Positions 15,448 to 24,603 of a stretch of 45,799 nucleotides of DNA are shown here, in pieces (position 1 is the first letter of the stretch; the number at the start of each line of letters is the position of its first letter). The stretch is taken from positions 1 through 45,799 of the forward strand of contig CACFJP010000012.1 of the NCBI GenBank assembly GCA_902566635.1. Reading direction: 5' to 3'. The position numbers and the translations under genes were made by a program. The notes beneath the pieces are model-generated. The model had not been told where the DNA came from. It did no database searches and worked only from the letters and a program-made list of their open reading frames with translations. Source of the DNA: an uncultured Bacteroidota bacterium (GTDB taxonomy: Bacteria > Bacteroidota > Bacteroidia > Flavobacteriales > Flavobacteriaceae).

Positions 15448-18400
15448 TTATTTCCTAATTATTCTATGTGTTTCGGTGTGCTTAGTATCTGATAACATAG
15501 ATTTTAGCGTTATCGTGCACAAATATACTCCCTTATTTATATTAGTACCATCATTAGATTGACCATTCCAGAAAATTTCACTATTGATGTTTGATCCGGA
15601 ATACACTGTTTTTTCTTCTTCCCATACTAATTTACCATTGATATCATGGATAACAATATATGCGTTTAAGAGTTCGCGTGGCTTGTTGTGAGTGACCCAA
15701 AACGTTGTTTGTGTTTCAAATGGGTTGGGTACATTATAAATCCCATTGATCAAAATCCCATTGTCTTCTGACACAACAAATGCAATCGTTTTGGTTGATG
15801 GGTTATTATAAGTATCCCAAGCTGTTACTGAAAGTTCATGAGAGCCAGGGGTGAGATTGTTAAACAAATACATAAGGGATCCAGATTGAAAATCACCCAA
15901 GTTGGTGCGATAGAAGTTGTTTAATACAATAGGATTCTGCGTCACTCCGTCCAGCACGGCCAAAAGCTCATGCCCCAATCCACCAGAAGTATTGATTCCA
16001 TTTTCGTCTGAAAATTTTGCGATTAAAACAGGATTTGACCCTGTCATGTCTCCACTTACAAAGTTTTCGTCATTCAAAAAAAGCTCAATATCTGGTCCTT
16101 TTGTGTCATCCTCTTGGTTCGGATTAATCCCACCAATGGAGATTTCATTTGACAAACCTGTTTTTTTATTTGTACTGTCGTTTGAAATTGCGTAAAGGCT
16201 GATTCGTGCTTGACCCACAGGAAGGGAAATGTCTTTGGGGATGATCAGCTCCATATTCCAAAATCCATTTTCAACCTCAGCATTTCCCCTAAAAACTAAA
16301 TTGCCAAGTGTATTATAGGTAAATGTTCCATTTCCATCGTTGCCAAGGGTTGTTTTTTCAATCTCTTTGTCAAAGATTGTCAATACGACCTCACCATTGA
16401 ATTGATCTAAAAGTTCCCCATTTTCATTAGATACTTGTCCAGCTAGATTTACACGATCAAGCGCACGAAGTTGCTTGTCTGAATCCCCTAATGAGTCAAT
16501 CTGACTTCCATTGATATGCGTCAATTCAACTCTTTTTTTAGGGATAGCGAGCTTGAGGGCTGGGTCTCCAATAAAGAAAATGATACGTCGCTGTGATGTT
16601 CCTGAAAATTCATTTTTTGACAGGCGCAATGCCTCTGAAATGGTTGGGTAGTCGTCTTTACCATAGGCAAACAAATGCTTGGCTATGGTTTGATTGTATG
16701 AGATTCCATTTGTCACATAAATTTGTCTTGTCGTTGAAATCAGTCCAATAACTCCTCCGGCAGGATTCGCAACACTTGCCTCTCCAGCAGTGTAGACTTC
16801 TGGATTGTCAAATCGACTAAATTCACAAGTTGAAGTAATGAAAAGAGGGTATTTTCCAGGGTTATACAGTCGCTGGGCAAGTTCTTCGTCAAAGAATTTT
16901 TCTGAGCCCAGGCCACCTTCACCACCGTGACCAAAATAATTTATGGCTAAGGACCCCTGAATAAACTGATTTTCAAGAGCTAAATTTACCCCTGGATACC
17001 TTGCGCCAGATGCGGAAACAGTCTGTTCGTAAGCATCTGAGTGAATTTTATTTAAATTGATGAAAGGCTTGTTGTACACGACCTGTTGACCAAGGGCATC
17101 AAGTCTTTCTTGAATAATTGTTTCCCATTCTTCATCAGGGTCGTCGGAGAGAATCGTTAATGTATTTTGCCATTCACCTTGTGCCAAACTATAATCGATT
17201 GACTTGTTTACCATTGCCAAAGCACCCTCTTTGGTATCAAACAGGATTCGACCAACAGCCAGATCCATTCGATCTGAAAAACTAAGGTCTCCTTCACCAT
17301 CATCCATCATCGTGTAAAAATCGTCTGACATATAGCTATTTGCCAAATGAAAGCTGTGCACTGCATGATAAGTCGGAACAATCATATTGTTGTTGGGAAC
17401 TCGATTTTTATAATCATAACTTGTGTCGCCAAACAAACATAAAAACTTTGGTTTATTTTCCTCTGAATTGTTGAAATAGGCATATCGAATAGCATTGCGT
17501 ATGGCTACGATATCGATGTTACCGGCGCTAAAATCATCATAGATTTCGGATAAAGTCAAGACAACGGATTTTAATCCTGAGTGTGTGCGATGGTGGGCTG
17601 CGAGCTTGTTGGCCTCCTCAGCATAATCGTCATGCGTAACGATGATGTATTCTGCCTCATTAGCCAATCGCTCTCGCAGTTGAGGTGATGTAAAAACATC
17701 TCCGTAATCACTTCTTTTAGGAGTATATACATCATTTGAAATGTGTAAATGAAAACGTTCAGTGGTGTCACTTTGACCGAAATAAACATTTCCATTGTTG
17801 GGTTGGTAAATACTGATATTACCATTAGTATGTAACTCCCAAACTGCATCAGTATTCGAAGCTTTGTAAGAGGCTGAAGGCTCTGTATGAATCCCAAACT
17901 GTCCATCGCCTCCATCAAGGGTTCGCTGATAGGTCAGGCGTATGTAATCGAGATAACCAATTGAAGAGCTCAGTCCTGCACCATCATACTGCAAGTTTAT
18001 ATTTACATCATTTGAGGATGGAGTGAGCAATAAGGTAGCTTTATTTTCCGCGGCTTTGGTTAGCACTTGGGTCGCAGAAAAGTTTAAGGATTTACTTTCG
18101 CTTTCCACACGAACTATAAGTTGGTTCGCAATTGATGACGATCCTGCACCTGCAACTTTGACATCAATTGGAGTTGACCCAGCACGATTGACCAATTGAA
18201 ATGGGTAGTCTTTAGTGGCGTTGTGCAGAAAGCGATCACCAAACCATTTTCGCCCCATTTGAGCAACATTGACCAAATCTTCTTCAAAATGTAAATCGAC
18301 CGATGCCGCAGTTTGTGCATCTTCAATTACTGGTTGAGGGGAATTGATACTTACGCGCAACCCATCTGCTCCCCCATGTGAGATAACATAATGTGACTTG

Positions 18401-19185
18401 TCATGATATAAATTAACAGCAGTTTGGCTATCGCTGTTCCACTCGTCAGACCCATAGGCATAAAACAAAATATAATCCTCCTCACCAATAACACCATCAT
18501 CCATGCCCACAAGTTGTAATGGATTTTCAGAAAATCCATAATTAAAATCGTTTGTTTCGGAGTTTATCAATGAGATCATCTGGCCACCTTTGCCGTAGAT
18601 TTTAAGTGTTTTTGGATCTACATTAGAGATTGACATGCCCAAGTCGCTTAAAAATTTACCCGTGATTTTGTAAATCCCTGTTTTATCAACTTCAAATCTA
18701 AAGCCTTCTGTTGGGTGACTTGTTGCGACAGTGCTGAATTGTTGAAAACGCTGGATTCGTGACAACGCTGTTTTTTTTGGAACAATCGTGAAGCTTGTTA
18801 CTGTATGAAGCTTATTGTTTTTTACTACAAATGGTTCAATTTCAAAAACAACTTGATTGTTTGCCCTTCCTTTTGTTTTATAGATCAACACATCAGGAAA
18901 TTCGTTGAATTGATTAAGATCTAAATCAAGCTCTTTTTCAAACGCTTGGGTCTGAATATTTTGAACAGAATACGATGTTTTTGAATGGGTATTGATTGGT
19001 TTTGAAATGGTGATAGAAAAGCGCTTGCTTTGGTCATCGTAGAAAACAGTTTGTTCTGTAGCACTGGGAACTTCTTTCAACAGAACTCCTTGCTGCAATT
19101 GTTGGGTGCCATCCCAAGACAAACAAACTTCTGAATCCTGAGCCCAAAGGAAAAGTGGCAGAAGGATGAGGATTAATATACGCAT
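15448..19185 (-). CDS. porU: PorU, type IX secretion system C-terminal signal peptidase/sortase
   Basis: A 1245-aa gingipain-like cysteine protease that cleaves the C-terminal sorting signal from T9SS cargo at the cell surface. The N terminus MRILILILLPLFLWAQ is a signal peptide. The peptidase C25 domain occupies the middle, with the catalytic His753 in INYFGHGGEGG and Cys787 in TSTCEFSRFD. The last about 90 residues (from NVPNPFETQTTFWV to GVYLCTITL) form a T9SS sorting-type domain of its own, as known for PorU. A longer frame reaches 19254, but it would add a hydrophobic stretch before the true signal peptide, so ATG 19185 is chosen. It is transcribed with porV and is divergent from gldJ. 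Confidence 0.95.
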   Translation of the reverse strand: MRILILILLPLFLWAQDSEVCLSWDGTQQLQQGVLLKEVPSATEQTVFYDDQSKRFSITISKPINTHSKTSYSVQNIQTQAFEKELDLDLNQFNEFPDVLIYKTKGRANNQVVFEIEPFVVKNNKLHTVTSFTIVPKKTALSRIQRFQQFSTVATSHPTEGFRFEVDKTGIYKITGKFLSDLGMSISNVDPKTLKIYGKGGQMISLINSETNDFNYGFSENPLQLVGMDDGVIGEEDYILFYAYGSDEWNSDSQTAVNLYHDKSHYVISHGGADGLRVSINSPQPVIEDAQTAASVDLHFEEDLVNVAQMGRKWFGDRFLHNATKDYPFQLVNRAGSTPIDVKVAGAGSSSIANQLIVRVESESKSLNFSATQVLTKAAENKATLLLTPSSNDVNINLQYDGAGLSSSIGYLDYIRLTYQRTLDGGDGQFGIHTEPSASYKASNTDAVWELHTNGNISIYQPNNGNVYFGQSDTTERFHLHISNDVYTPKRSDYGDVFTSPQLRERLANEAEYIIVTHDDYAEEANKLAAHHRTHSGLKSVVLTLSEIYDDFSAGNIDIVAIRNAIRYAYFNNSEENKPKFLCLFGDTSYDYKNRVPNNNMIVPTYHAVHSFHLANSYMSDDFYTMMDDGEGDLSFSDRMDLAVGRILFDTKEGALAMVNKSIDYSLAQGEWQNTLTILSDDPDEEWETIIQERLDALGQQVVYNKPFINLNKIHSDAYEQTVSASGARYPGVNLALENQFIQGSLAINYFGHGGEGGLGSEKFFDEELAQRLYNPGKYPLFITSTCEFSRFDNPEVYTAGEASVANPAGGVIGLISTTRQIYVTNGISYNQTIAKHLFAYGKDDYPTISEALRLSKNEFSGTSQRRIIFFIGDPALKLAIPKKRVELTHINGSQIDSLGDSDKQLRALDRVNLAGQVSNENGELLDQFNGEVVLTIFDKEIEKTTLGNDGNGTFTYNTLGNLVFRGNAEVENGFWNMELIIPKDISLPVGQARISLYAISNDSTNKKTGLSNEISIGGINPNQEDDTKGPDIELFLNDENFVSGDMTGSNPVLIAKFSDENGINTSGGLGHELLAVLDGVTQNPIVLNNFYRTNLGDFQSGSLMYLFNNLTPGSHELSVTAWDTYNNPSTKTIAFVVSEDNGILINGIYNVPNPFETQTTFWVTHNKPRELLNAYIVIHDINGKLVWEEEKTVYSGSNINSEIFWNGQSNDGTNINKGVYLCTITLKSMLSDTKHTETHRIIRK

Positions 19186-19209
19186 ACTACGCTTATAACG
19201 AAAAAGTTT

Positions 19210-19217
19210 GAAAATTA
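19210..19217 (-). promoter_or_regulatory. Weak -7-like element upstream of porU
   Basis: The minus strand reads TAATTTTC, one mismatch from TAnnTTTG, 24 nt before ATG 19185. This is the best candidate in the 148-nt gap shared with gldJ but could be chance. Confidence 0.3.
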
Positions 19218-19306
19218 GTGTTTGGAATGTACATAGAATAAAAAGGATTTGCAATCGTTATCAGTATAAATTGCGACTAATGGATGTCAAATTTACACAT
19301 ATTTAC

Positions 19307-19314
19307 TATCTTGC
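19307..19314 (+). promoter_or_regulatory. -7-like element upstream of gldJ
   Basis: TATCTTGC lies 19 nt before ATG 19334 and deviates from TAnnTTTG at the last two bases. It sits downstream of the longer ORF's start (19208), supporting the shorter gldJ. Confidence 0.4.
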
Positions 19315-19333
19315 AGTCCAAAATAGAATCTGT

Positions 19334-21025
19334 ATGTTACGTAAATGCATTTTCACTTTTGTTTTTATTTCTGCAATCTCCCTATCGATTACAGGTTGTA
19401 GCTCTAACGGATCTGCCAAAAAAGGTGAATCATCTGCTACTGGTTGGAAAATAGGTGAAAGCGGAGGTTTTGATTACAAAGGAAAGGATTACAAAGACCA
19501 AATTCAAGCGCCAAATTTAATACTAATCCACGGTGGTACCTACACCAAAGGACGTGTTCAAGATGATGTCATGAAAGATTGGAACAATGCCCCATCTCGT
19601 ATGCAAGTTCGTTCCTTCTACATGGATGAAACTGAAGTGACAAATTTAATGTACATTGAATATCTTGATTGGCTAAGGCGTGTTTTTACTGATCAGCCAG
19701 AAATTTATATTTCAGCTCTTCCTGACACCCTCGTTTGGAGAAATCAACTTGGTTATTATGACGACATGGTCAACAATTATCTTCGTCATCCTGCTTTCCG
19801 TAGACACCCTGTTGTTGGCGTAAGTTGGCAGCAAGCGAGCAACTTTGCCAAGTGGAGAACCAATCGCGTTAATGAATTGATACTCGAAGACAAGGGTTGG
19901 ATTGCTAAAGGTGCCAGAACCTCTGACGAAATTCGAGGAATTAACAATTTTGATACCGAAACTTATCTCAAACGTCCTGATCTTGTATATGGTGGAAATT
20001 ATTCTGCCGAAAACATTGATGCAGTTGAAAATGACTCTGAGAACGATACTCAATCATTTGTTGGTAAATCTGCGCAAATTAGAGTTCGTGGCGAAGGAGA
20101 TGAAGAAGATGAAATTAAGGTAACCAATGCAAGTGTTGAATATGGTATTGTTTTACCTGAATACAGATTGCCAACTGAAGCCGAATGGGAATATGCTGCA
20201 CTTGGTTTGGCTGGAATACGTGAATACAACTCTTACCAAGGTAAAAAGAAATATCCATGGTCTGGTGACACATCAAGAGTGACTCAAAGAAGAAACGCTG
20301 GTGATCAACTCGCTAACTTCAAACAAGGTCGAGGAGACTTTAGTGGTGTTGCAGGATGGTCAAATGATGATGCTGAAATCACTGCTGATGTACGTCAATA
20401 TCCACCAAACGATTTTGGTTTGTATGGCATGGCAGGTAATGTTTCAGAATGGGTTGCCGATGTGTATCGACCACTGACAAACAACGAAGTGAGCGATATG
20501 AACTATTTCAGAGGTAATATTTTTGAAAGATATATCACTGAGGATGGAAAAATATCCGTAACGCAGGATGTGAGCTACGACAGTATTCCCAACATTAGAA
20601 ACGCTTATAAACAATTACCTGGATCAATCCAGAAAGAGCAAATTGAACCTCAAAACTATGGTGATGAAAATGCAAATTATCTGAGTTCTAATGGACTTGC
20701 AGCAAACAATATCGCCTATGCTGATGGAGATTTGTTGAATGCGCGAAACGCTGATGATGAAAATTCTATGATGTATAGTGATCCCTTTTCTGAAGCCAGT
20801 AAGAGGGTGCGTCAAGAAAATGAAAAGCGTTTGACGCTTGTCTCCAATACAACAAGGGTCATCAAAGGTGCCTCATGGAAAGATCGTGCTTTTTGGCTTG
20901 ACCCTGCACAGCGCAGATACATGCCAGAGTTTTTGGGTGCTGATTATATTGGATTCCGTTGTGCAATGTCCTATTTGGGTAGCACTAGTAGCGACCGAAA
21001 GCCACGTGGTATCCCATCAAACTAA
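19334..21025 (+). CDS. gldJ: GldJ, gliding motility / type IX secretion lipoprotein
   Basis: A 563-aa lipoprotein of the usual GldJ length. The signal MLRKCIFTFVFISAISLSITGC gives lipid-attachment Cys22. The body is a formylglycine-generating-enzyme-like (SUMF1) fold: GGTYTKGRVQDD, FYMDETEVTN, YRLPTEAEWEYAA, YGMAGNVSEWVADVYRP and KGASWKDRAFWLDP are the conserved blocks, with an acidic insertion between about 260 and 300. GldJ is periplasmic, needed to stabilise GldK and for gliding and T9SS function. The open frame extends to 19208, but only ATG 19334 begins with a signal peptide. Its divergent neighbours porU-porV belong to the same machine; murF follows after 25 nt. Confidence 0.94.
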   Translation: MLRKCIFTFVFISAISLSITGCSSNGSAKKGESSATGWKIGESGGFDYKGKDYKDQIQAPNLILIHGGTYTKGRVQDDVMKDWNNAPSRMQVRSFYMDETEVTNLMYIEYLDWLRRVFTDQPEIYISALPDTLVWRNQLGYYDDMVNNYLRHPAFRRHPVVGVSWQQASNFAKWRTNRVNELILEDKGWIAKGARTSDEIRGINNFDTETYLKRPDLVYGGNYSAENIDAVENDSENDTQSFVGKSAQIRVRGEGDEEDEIKVTNASVEYGIVLPEYRLPTEAEWEYAALGLAGIREYNSYQGKKKYPWSGDTSRVTQRRNAGDQLANFKQGRGDFSGVAGWSNDDAEITADVRQYPPNDFGLYGMAGNVSEWVADVYRPLTNNEVSDMNYFRGNIFERYITEDGKISVTQDVSYDSIPNIRNAYKQLPGSIQKEQIEPQNYGDENANYLSSNGLAANNIAYADGDLLNARNADDENSMMYSDPFSEASKRVRQENEKRLTLVSNTTRVIKGASWKDRAFWLDPAQRRYMPEFLGADYIGFRCAMSYLGSTSSDRKPRGIPSN

Positions 21026-21050
21026 GTCTACAACTCTATAGTTTATAGCG

Positions 21051-22316
21051 ATGTCAGCGCTTTATCATATTTTTAGAGACGCTGCAGGTGTCAGTACAGA
21101 CACTAGAACGCTACAGTCTGGAGAGCTTTTTTTCGCCCTGAATGGGCCAAATTTCAATGGAAACGAGTTTGCATTACAAGCCCTTGACAAAGGAGCGTCA
21201 GCTGTCATCATCGATCAAGATATCCCTACAACTGATGATCGAATTCTAAGAGTTGATGATTCTTTGAAATCTTTAAAAGAACTCGCCACTGCGCATCGAA
21301 CAACTCTAGGAACTACAATCTTAGCACTCACTGGCAGCAATGGCAAAACAACAACTAAAGAGCTTATCTATGCAGTACTTAATGAAGACCTTAATACTGT
21401 TGCAACAAAGGGAAATCTAAACAACCAAATTGGAGTGCCCCTAACCTTACTTTCATTAAAAAAAGATACAGAAATTGGTATTGTTGAAATGGGTGCCAAT
21501 CATCCTGGAGAAATTGCGCTTTTGGCCAGCATCGCTCAACCAAATGCTGGGCTGATTACAAATTTTGGAAAGGCACATTTAGAGGGGTTTGGCAGTTTGC
21601 AAGGGGTTGTCAAAGCCAAATCGGAACTCTATGACTTCCTAAAAAGCACAAGTGGTATCATATTTGCCAATGTTGATGATTCAAAAATCATGGCACAGCT
21701 CAAAGAACATCACCCAATCACCTATGGAACAACTGCATCAGCTCAGTTTTTTGCAGAAATTGATGATAAAAATGATGCTATCGCCCTAGAAATCGATCGA
21801 GTGAGGATACAAACCCAGCTCAGTGGTATACACAATGCCTACAATACACTTGCTGCCTATGCCATTGGAAAGCATTTTGGGGTTTCAACCGAAACAGCCA
21901 AAAGTGCTCTTGAATCTTATGTGCCTGTAAACAATCGATCGCAGAAAATTCGTAAAAACAACCTTCACATTACACTGGATGCTTACAATGCCAATCCAAC
22001 GAGCATGATTGCTGCCCTGCAAAGCTTTGCCAAAACTGAAGGTAGAAAAATCGCAATCCTAGGACAAATGAACGAACTGGGAGAGCACACAGAAACAGAA
22101 CACCAACAGCTAGTTGAATGGGTACAAGGATCATCGATAGATGATTGCTATTGGGTTGGCGCTACTTTTGAGTCCTTTGTATCTGCAGATAAATACTTTT
22201 CCAACATCGATCAGGCCATGGCGCACTTCTCCTCAAACTCTATTGGAGATGGATCACTTCTTGTGAAAGGGTCTCGAAGTTTTACACTTGAAAAATTAAT
22301 TGACGTTATTCACTAA
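21051..22316 (+). CDS. murF: MurF, UDP-N-acetylmuramoyl-tripeptide--D-alanyl-D-alanine ligase
   Basis: A 421-aa cytoplasmic Mur ligase that adds D-Ala-D-Ala to the UDP-MurNAc-tripeptide. The three-domain layout is visible: N-terminal STDTRTLQSGELFFAL, the central ATPase with GSNGKTTTKE (95-104) and EMGANHPGEI, and the C-terminal domain with DAYNANPTSM, which is diagnostic for MurF. It is slightly shorter than the E. coli enzyme. It lies 25 nt after gldJ and shares one base with the next gene (TAATG), so gldJ-murF-DUF2905 is probably one transcript. No other mur gene is in the window. Confidence 0.96.
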   Translation: MSALYHIFRDAAGVSTDTRTLQSGELFFALNGPNFNGNEFALQALDKGASAVIIDQDIPTTDDRILRVDDSLKSLKELATAHRTTLGTTILALTGSNGKTTTKELIYAVLNEDLNTVATKGNLNNQIGVPLTLLSLKKDTEIGIVEMGANHPGEIALLASIAQPNAGLITNFGKAHLEGFGSLQGVVKAKSELYDFLKSTSGIIFANVDDSKIMAQLKEHHPITYGTTASAQFFAEIDDKNDAIALEIDRVRIQTQLSGIHNAYNTLAAYAIGKHFGVSTETAKSALESYVPVNNRSQKIRKNNLHITLDAYNANPTSMIAALQSFAKTEGRKIAILGQMNELGEHTETEHQQLVEWVQGSSIDDCYWVGATFESFVSADKYFSNIDQAMAHFSSNSIGDGSLLVKGSRSFTLEKLIDVIH

Positions 22317-22513
22317 TGGGACGCACCCTTTTATTTCTTGGACTTGTGCTTGTTCTCGTTGGAGGAGTGATATTATTGGGTGAAAAATCTGGGTATAAAA
22401 ACCCTCTTGACTTTCGATTCGGTGGCGAAAACTGGACATTCTACTTTCCACTTGGCACCTCTATTGTGATCAGTGTCCTGTTAAGCTTATTTTTTTATTT
22501 TTTCAGAAAATAG
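22316..22513 (+). CDS. DUF2905 family small membrane protein
   Basis: A 65-aa protein with two membrane helices (about 4-22 and 44-62) separated by the conserved link NPLDFRFGGENWTFYFPLGTS; the NWTFYFPL element and charged C terminus (FFRK) match DUF2905. Its function is unknown. The ATG overlaps the TAA of murF by one base, indicating translational coupling. It faces yjbQ tail to tail with a 23-nt gap that contains no clear terminator hairpin. Confidence 0.85.
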   Translation: MGRTLLFLGLVLVLVGGVILLGEKSGYKNPLDFRFGGENWTFYFPLGTSIVISVLLSLFFYFFRK

Positions 22514-22536
22514 CAGCCTTAATTAACATGGGTGGG

Positions 22537-22947
22537 TCAACTTACACCAATACAAGTCACAAAAATCTTTCGCCCACTTGCACGATTTCGATGCTCGCAC
22601 AAATAAACGCCTTGCCATGTTCCAAGCTGGGGAATTCCGTTTTTGATTGGAAATGATACTGATGACCCCAAAATACTACTCTTAATATGAGAGGTCATAT
22701 CGTCTTTTCCCTCCAAGGTATGGGTATAATGATCGTCAGATTCAGAGACCAGTTTATTGAAATGAGTTTCAAAATCAACACGAACACTAGGGTCAGCATT
22801 TTCATTGATCGTTAGACTCGCCGAAGTGTGTTGGATAAAGACATGTACAATTCCTGTGAAATCAGGGAGCTTGGAGACAATCTCATCAGTGATAAGGTGA
22901 AACCCTCTCGCAAAGGGTTTTAAGGTGATTTCAATTTGATAAGTCAT
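22537..22947 (-). CDS. yjbQ: YjbQ / UPF0047 family protein
   Basis: A 136-aa protein of full family length. The signature HTSASLTINENADPSVR (with conserved His and Asn-Glu-Asn) and the C-terminal GTWQGVYLCEHRNRASGR identify UPF0047. Members show weak thiamine-phosphate-synthase-like activity in E. coli tests; the real physiological role is not settled. The start codon lies only 8 nt behind the 3' end of a tRNA-Val gene on the same strand, leaving no room for a promoter, so it is most likely expressed from the tRNA transcript after processing. Confidence 0.9.
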   Translation of the reverse strand: MTYQIEITLKPFARGFHLITDEIVSKLPDFTGIVHVFIQHTSASLTINENADPSVRVDFETHFNKLVSESDDHYTHTLEGKDDMTSHIKSSILGSSVSFPIKNGIPQLGTWQGVYLCEHRNRASGRKIFVTCIGVS

Positions 22948-22955
22948 CTTATTTG

Positions 22956-23030
22956 TGGGTCATACTGGATTCGAACCAGTGACTTCCGCCCTGTCAAGGC
23001 GACACTCTGAACCAACTGAGTTAATGACCC
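22956..23030 (-). tRNA. tRNA-Val(GAC)
   Basis: The minus strand folds into a full cloverleaf: acceptor GGGTCAT/ATGACCC (7 bp), D stem ACTC/GAGT, anticodon stem TCGCC/GGCGG with loop TTGACAG (anticodon GAC, reading GUC/GUU valine codons), variable loop AAGTC, T stem ACTGG/CCAGT with TTCGAAT loop, and discriminator A. The 3' CCA is not encoded. It directly precedes yjbQ. Confidence 0.95.
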
Positions 23031-23039
23031 AAGGGTCGC

Positions 23040-23047
23040 TAAAAATA
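23040..23047 (-). promoter_or_regulatory. Possible -7 element for tRNA-Val and yjbQ
   Basis: The minus strand reads TATTTTTA, one mismatch from TAnnTTTG, 9 nt upstream of the mature tRNA 5' end. The position fits a tRNA promoter, but the match is imperfect. Confidence 0.35.
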
Positions 23048-23068
23048 AGATAAAATCGGCAGATTGTT

Positions 23069-23076
23069 TATGTTTG
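23069..23076 (+). promoter_or_regulatory. Bacteroidetes -7 element for the flavin reductase-like gene
   Basis: TATGTTTG, an exact TAnnTTTG match, ends 10 nt before ATG 23087. It is divergent from the presumed tRNA promoter 22 nt away. Confidence 0.5.
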
Positions 23077-23086
23077 TAAAAAAGAA

Positions 23087-23704
23087 ATGCTACACTACTC
23101 CAGGACAGACATTGACCAGATGGACAAAATCTTCCGTCTAAACCTCATCAACAGTTGTACTGGTTATAAGTCTGCAAATCTAATTGGCACTCAATCTGCT
23201 GATGGCAAAACCAATCTAGCTGTTTTTAGCAGTATCACTCATTTGGGCAGCAATCCACCACTTATTGGGTTTGTGTTGCGCCCAACGACTGTTCCAAGAG
23301 ATAGCTATCGTAACATCAAATCATCTTCTTTTTTTACTGTCAATCACATTCATTACAGCACTGTGGCTGATGCGCATCACACTTCTGCCAAATATCCAGA
23401 GGATGTTTCAGAGTTTAGTAAAACAGACTTCGAAGCTGAATACTTGGATGACTTTGAAGCTCCTTTTGTCAAAAGCGCCAAAGTGCGATTAGCTTGTCGA
23501 TTCCTCAACGAATACCCAATCAAAGAAAACAACACCCTACTTGTGGTCAGTGAGATTCTAGCGATTCATATTGAAGATGGTATCATGGAAAGCGATGGCT
23601 GGCTAAACCTACAACAAGCTGGTTCTGTAACAATTAACGGTCTAGATGGCTATGCAAAAGCAGAGCTCATTGAACGTTTTCCTTATGCAAAACCAACACG
23701 CTAA
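23087..23704 (+). CDS. Flavin reductase-like (FMN-binding split barrel) protein
   Basis: A 205-aa protein of the flavin reductase-like domain family. The N-terminal segment LINSCTGYKSANLIGTQSADGKTNLAVFSS corresponds to the flavin-binding strands and loop, followed by NPPLIGFVLRPTT and SFFTVNHIH, which are typical for this fold. Members bind FMN and either reduce free flavin with NAD(P)H or act as oxidoreductases; this one's substrate cannot be told. The gene overlaps the following O-methyltransferase by one base (TAATG), so both are co-expressed. Confidence 0.82.
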   Translation: MLHYSRTDIDQMDKIFRLNLINSCTGYKSANLIGTQSADGKTNLAVFSSITHLGSNPPLIGFVLRPTTVPRDSYRNIKSSSFFTVNHIHYSTVADAHHTSAKYPEDVSEFSKTDFEAEYLDDFEAPFVKSAKVRLACRFLNEYPIKENNTLLVVSEILAIHIEDGIMESDGWLNLQQAGSVTINGLDGYAKAELIERFPYAKPTR

Positions 23705-24339
23705 TGGATTTTATATCTGAGGAACTACAGCAATACATCGACAAGCACAGCATGGAAGAATCTGACTTGCTAAAGGCATTGGATAGAGAAACACATCAAA
23801 AAGTGCTGTTACCCAGAATGCTCAGTGGGTCGTATCAAGGACGGCTATTGTCTTTGCTATCTAAGATGGTGAGGCCAAAGAAAATTCTAGAGGTTGGCAC
23901 CTACACTGGCTATGCTACTTTGTGTTTGGCTGAAGGACTGGAAAAGGGAGGGTCAATTGACACTATTGACCACAATGAAGAGTTGGTTAACATGCAACGG
24001 CGGTATTTTGAACAATCTCAATACAGCAATCAAATTGTTCAACACCTAGGCGATGCCAAAGACATTCTCAAAAACCTTGCTGGACCCTATAACTTGGTTT
24101 TTCTCGATGCCGATAAGGAAAACTACCCACTTTATTTCGATTTGATTATTGATAAATTGACAACAGGTGGCATACTTTTATCTGACAATGTGTTGTGGTC
24201 TGGTAAGGTGTTATCATCAGCAACTGATGAAGCAACAACTGCTTTGCAAGCATACAATCAAAAAATCAACTCAGATGCTAGGGTTGAAACGATTATTCTC
24301 CCTGTTAGAGATGGTTTAACAATCACTCGAAAATGCTAG
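23704..24339 (+). CDS. SAM-dependent O-methyltransferase (family 3)
   Basis: A 211-aa class I methyltransferase. The SAM-binding motif is KILEVGTYTGYATLCLAEGL (about 59-78), the acidic ribose contact is in IDTIDHN, and the metal/substrate region VFLDADKENYPLYFDL followed by GGILLSDNVLW matches the catechol/caffeoyl-CoA-type O-methyltransferases. The physiological acceptor is unknown. Translational coupling with the flavin reductase-like gene suggests work on a common small aromatic or quinone-like compound, but that is only inference. Its TAG interlocks with the convergent tatA stop in CTAG (24336-24339). Confidence 0.88.
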   Translation: MDFISEELQQYIDKHSMEESDLLKALDRETHQKVLLPRMLSGSYQGRLLSLLSKMVRPKKILEVGTYTGYATLCLAEGLEKGGSIDTIDHNEELVNMQRRYFEQSQYSNQIVQHLGDAKDILKNLAGPYNLVFLDADKENYPLYFDLIIDKLTTGGILLSDNVLWSGKVLSSATDEATTALQAYNQKINSDARVETIILPVRDGLTITRKC

Positions 24340-24599
24340 TTGTTTCGTTTTACAGAGCCTGCAATATCTTCAACTTCGTCTTTGACCTCTTTTAAATCCT
24401 GTTTGATTTGTTTGGTGTCTAGGCCTTGTTTTTCAGCAGATTTTTCAATCTCGCTCTTAATGTCTTGCGTAGCATTACGCACCTGTCGCATCCCTTTCCC
24501 TAGGGTTCGAGCGATGTCTGGCACCTTATCGGCACCAAATACAAGAAGAATCACAAAGAAAACGAAGACGAGCTCGGCTCCGCTGATAAAGTAAATCAT
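24336..24599 (-). CDS. tatA: TatA/E family twin-arginine translocase component
   Basis: An 87-aa protein with the TatA plan: a short N-terminal membrane helix (about 6-21), the hinge FGADKVPDIARTLGKG (the conserved Phe-Gly is present), an amphipathic helix up to about residue 50, and a charged Lys/Glu/Asp-rich C-terminal tail. It oligomerises with TatC to export folded proteins. tatC is not adjacent. The start ATG is separated by only 4 nt from a TATCTTTA element, predicting a leaderless mRNA. Confidence 0.9.
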   Translation of the reverse strand: MIYFISGAELVFVFFVILLVFGADKVPDIARTLGKGMRQVRNATQDIKSEIEKSAEKQGLDTKQIKQDLKEVKDEVEDIAGSVKRNN

Positions 24600-24603
24600 G
24601 GGA

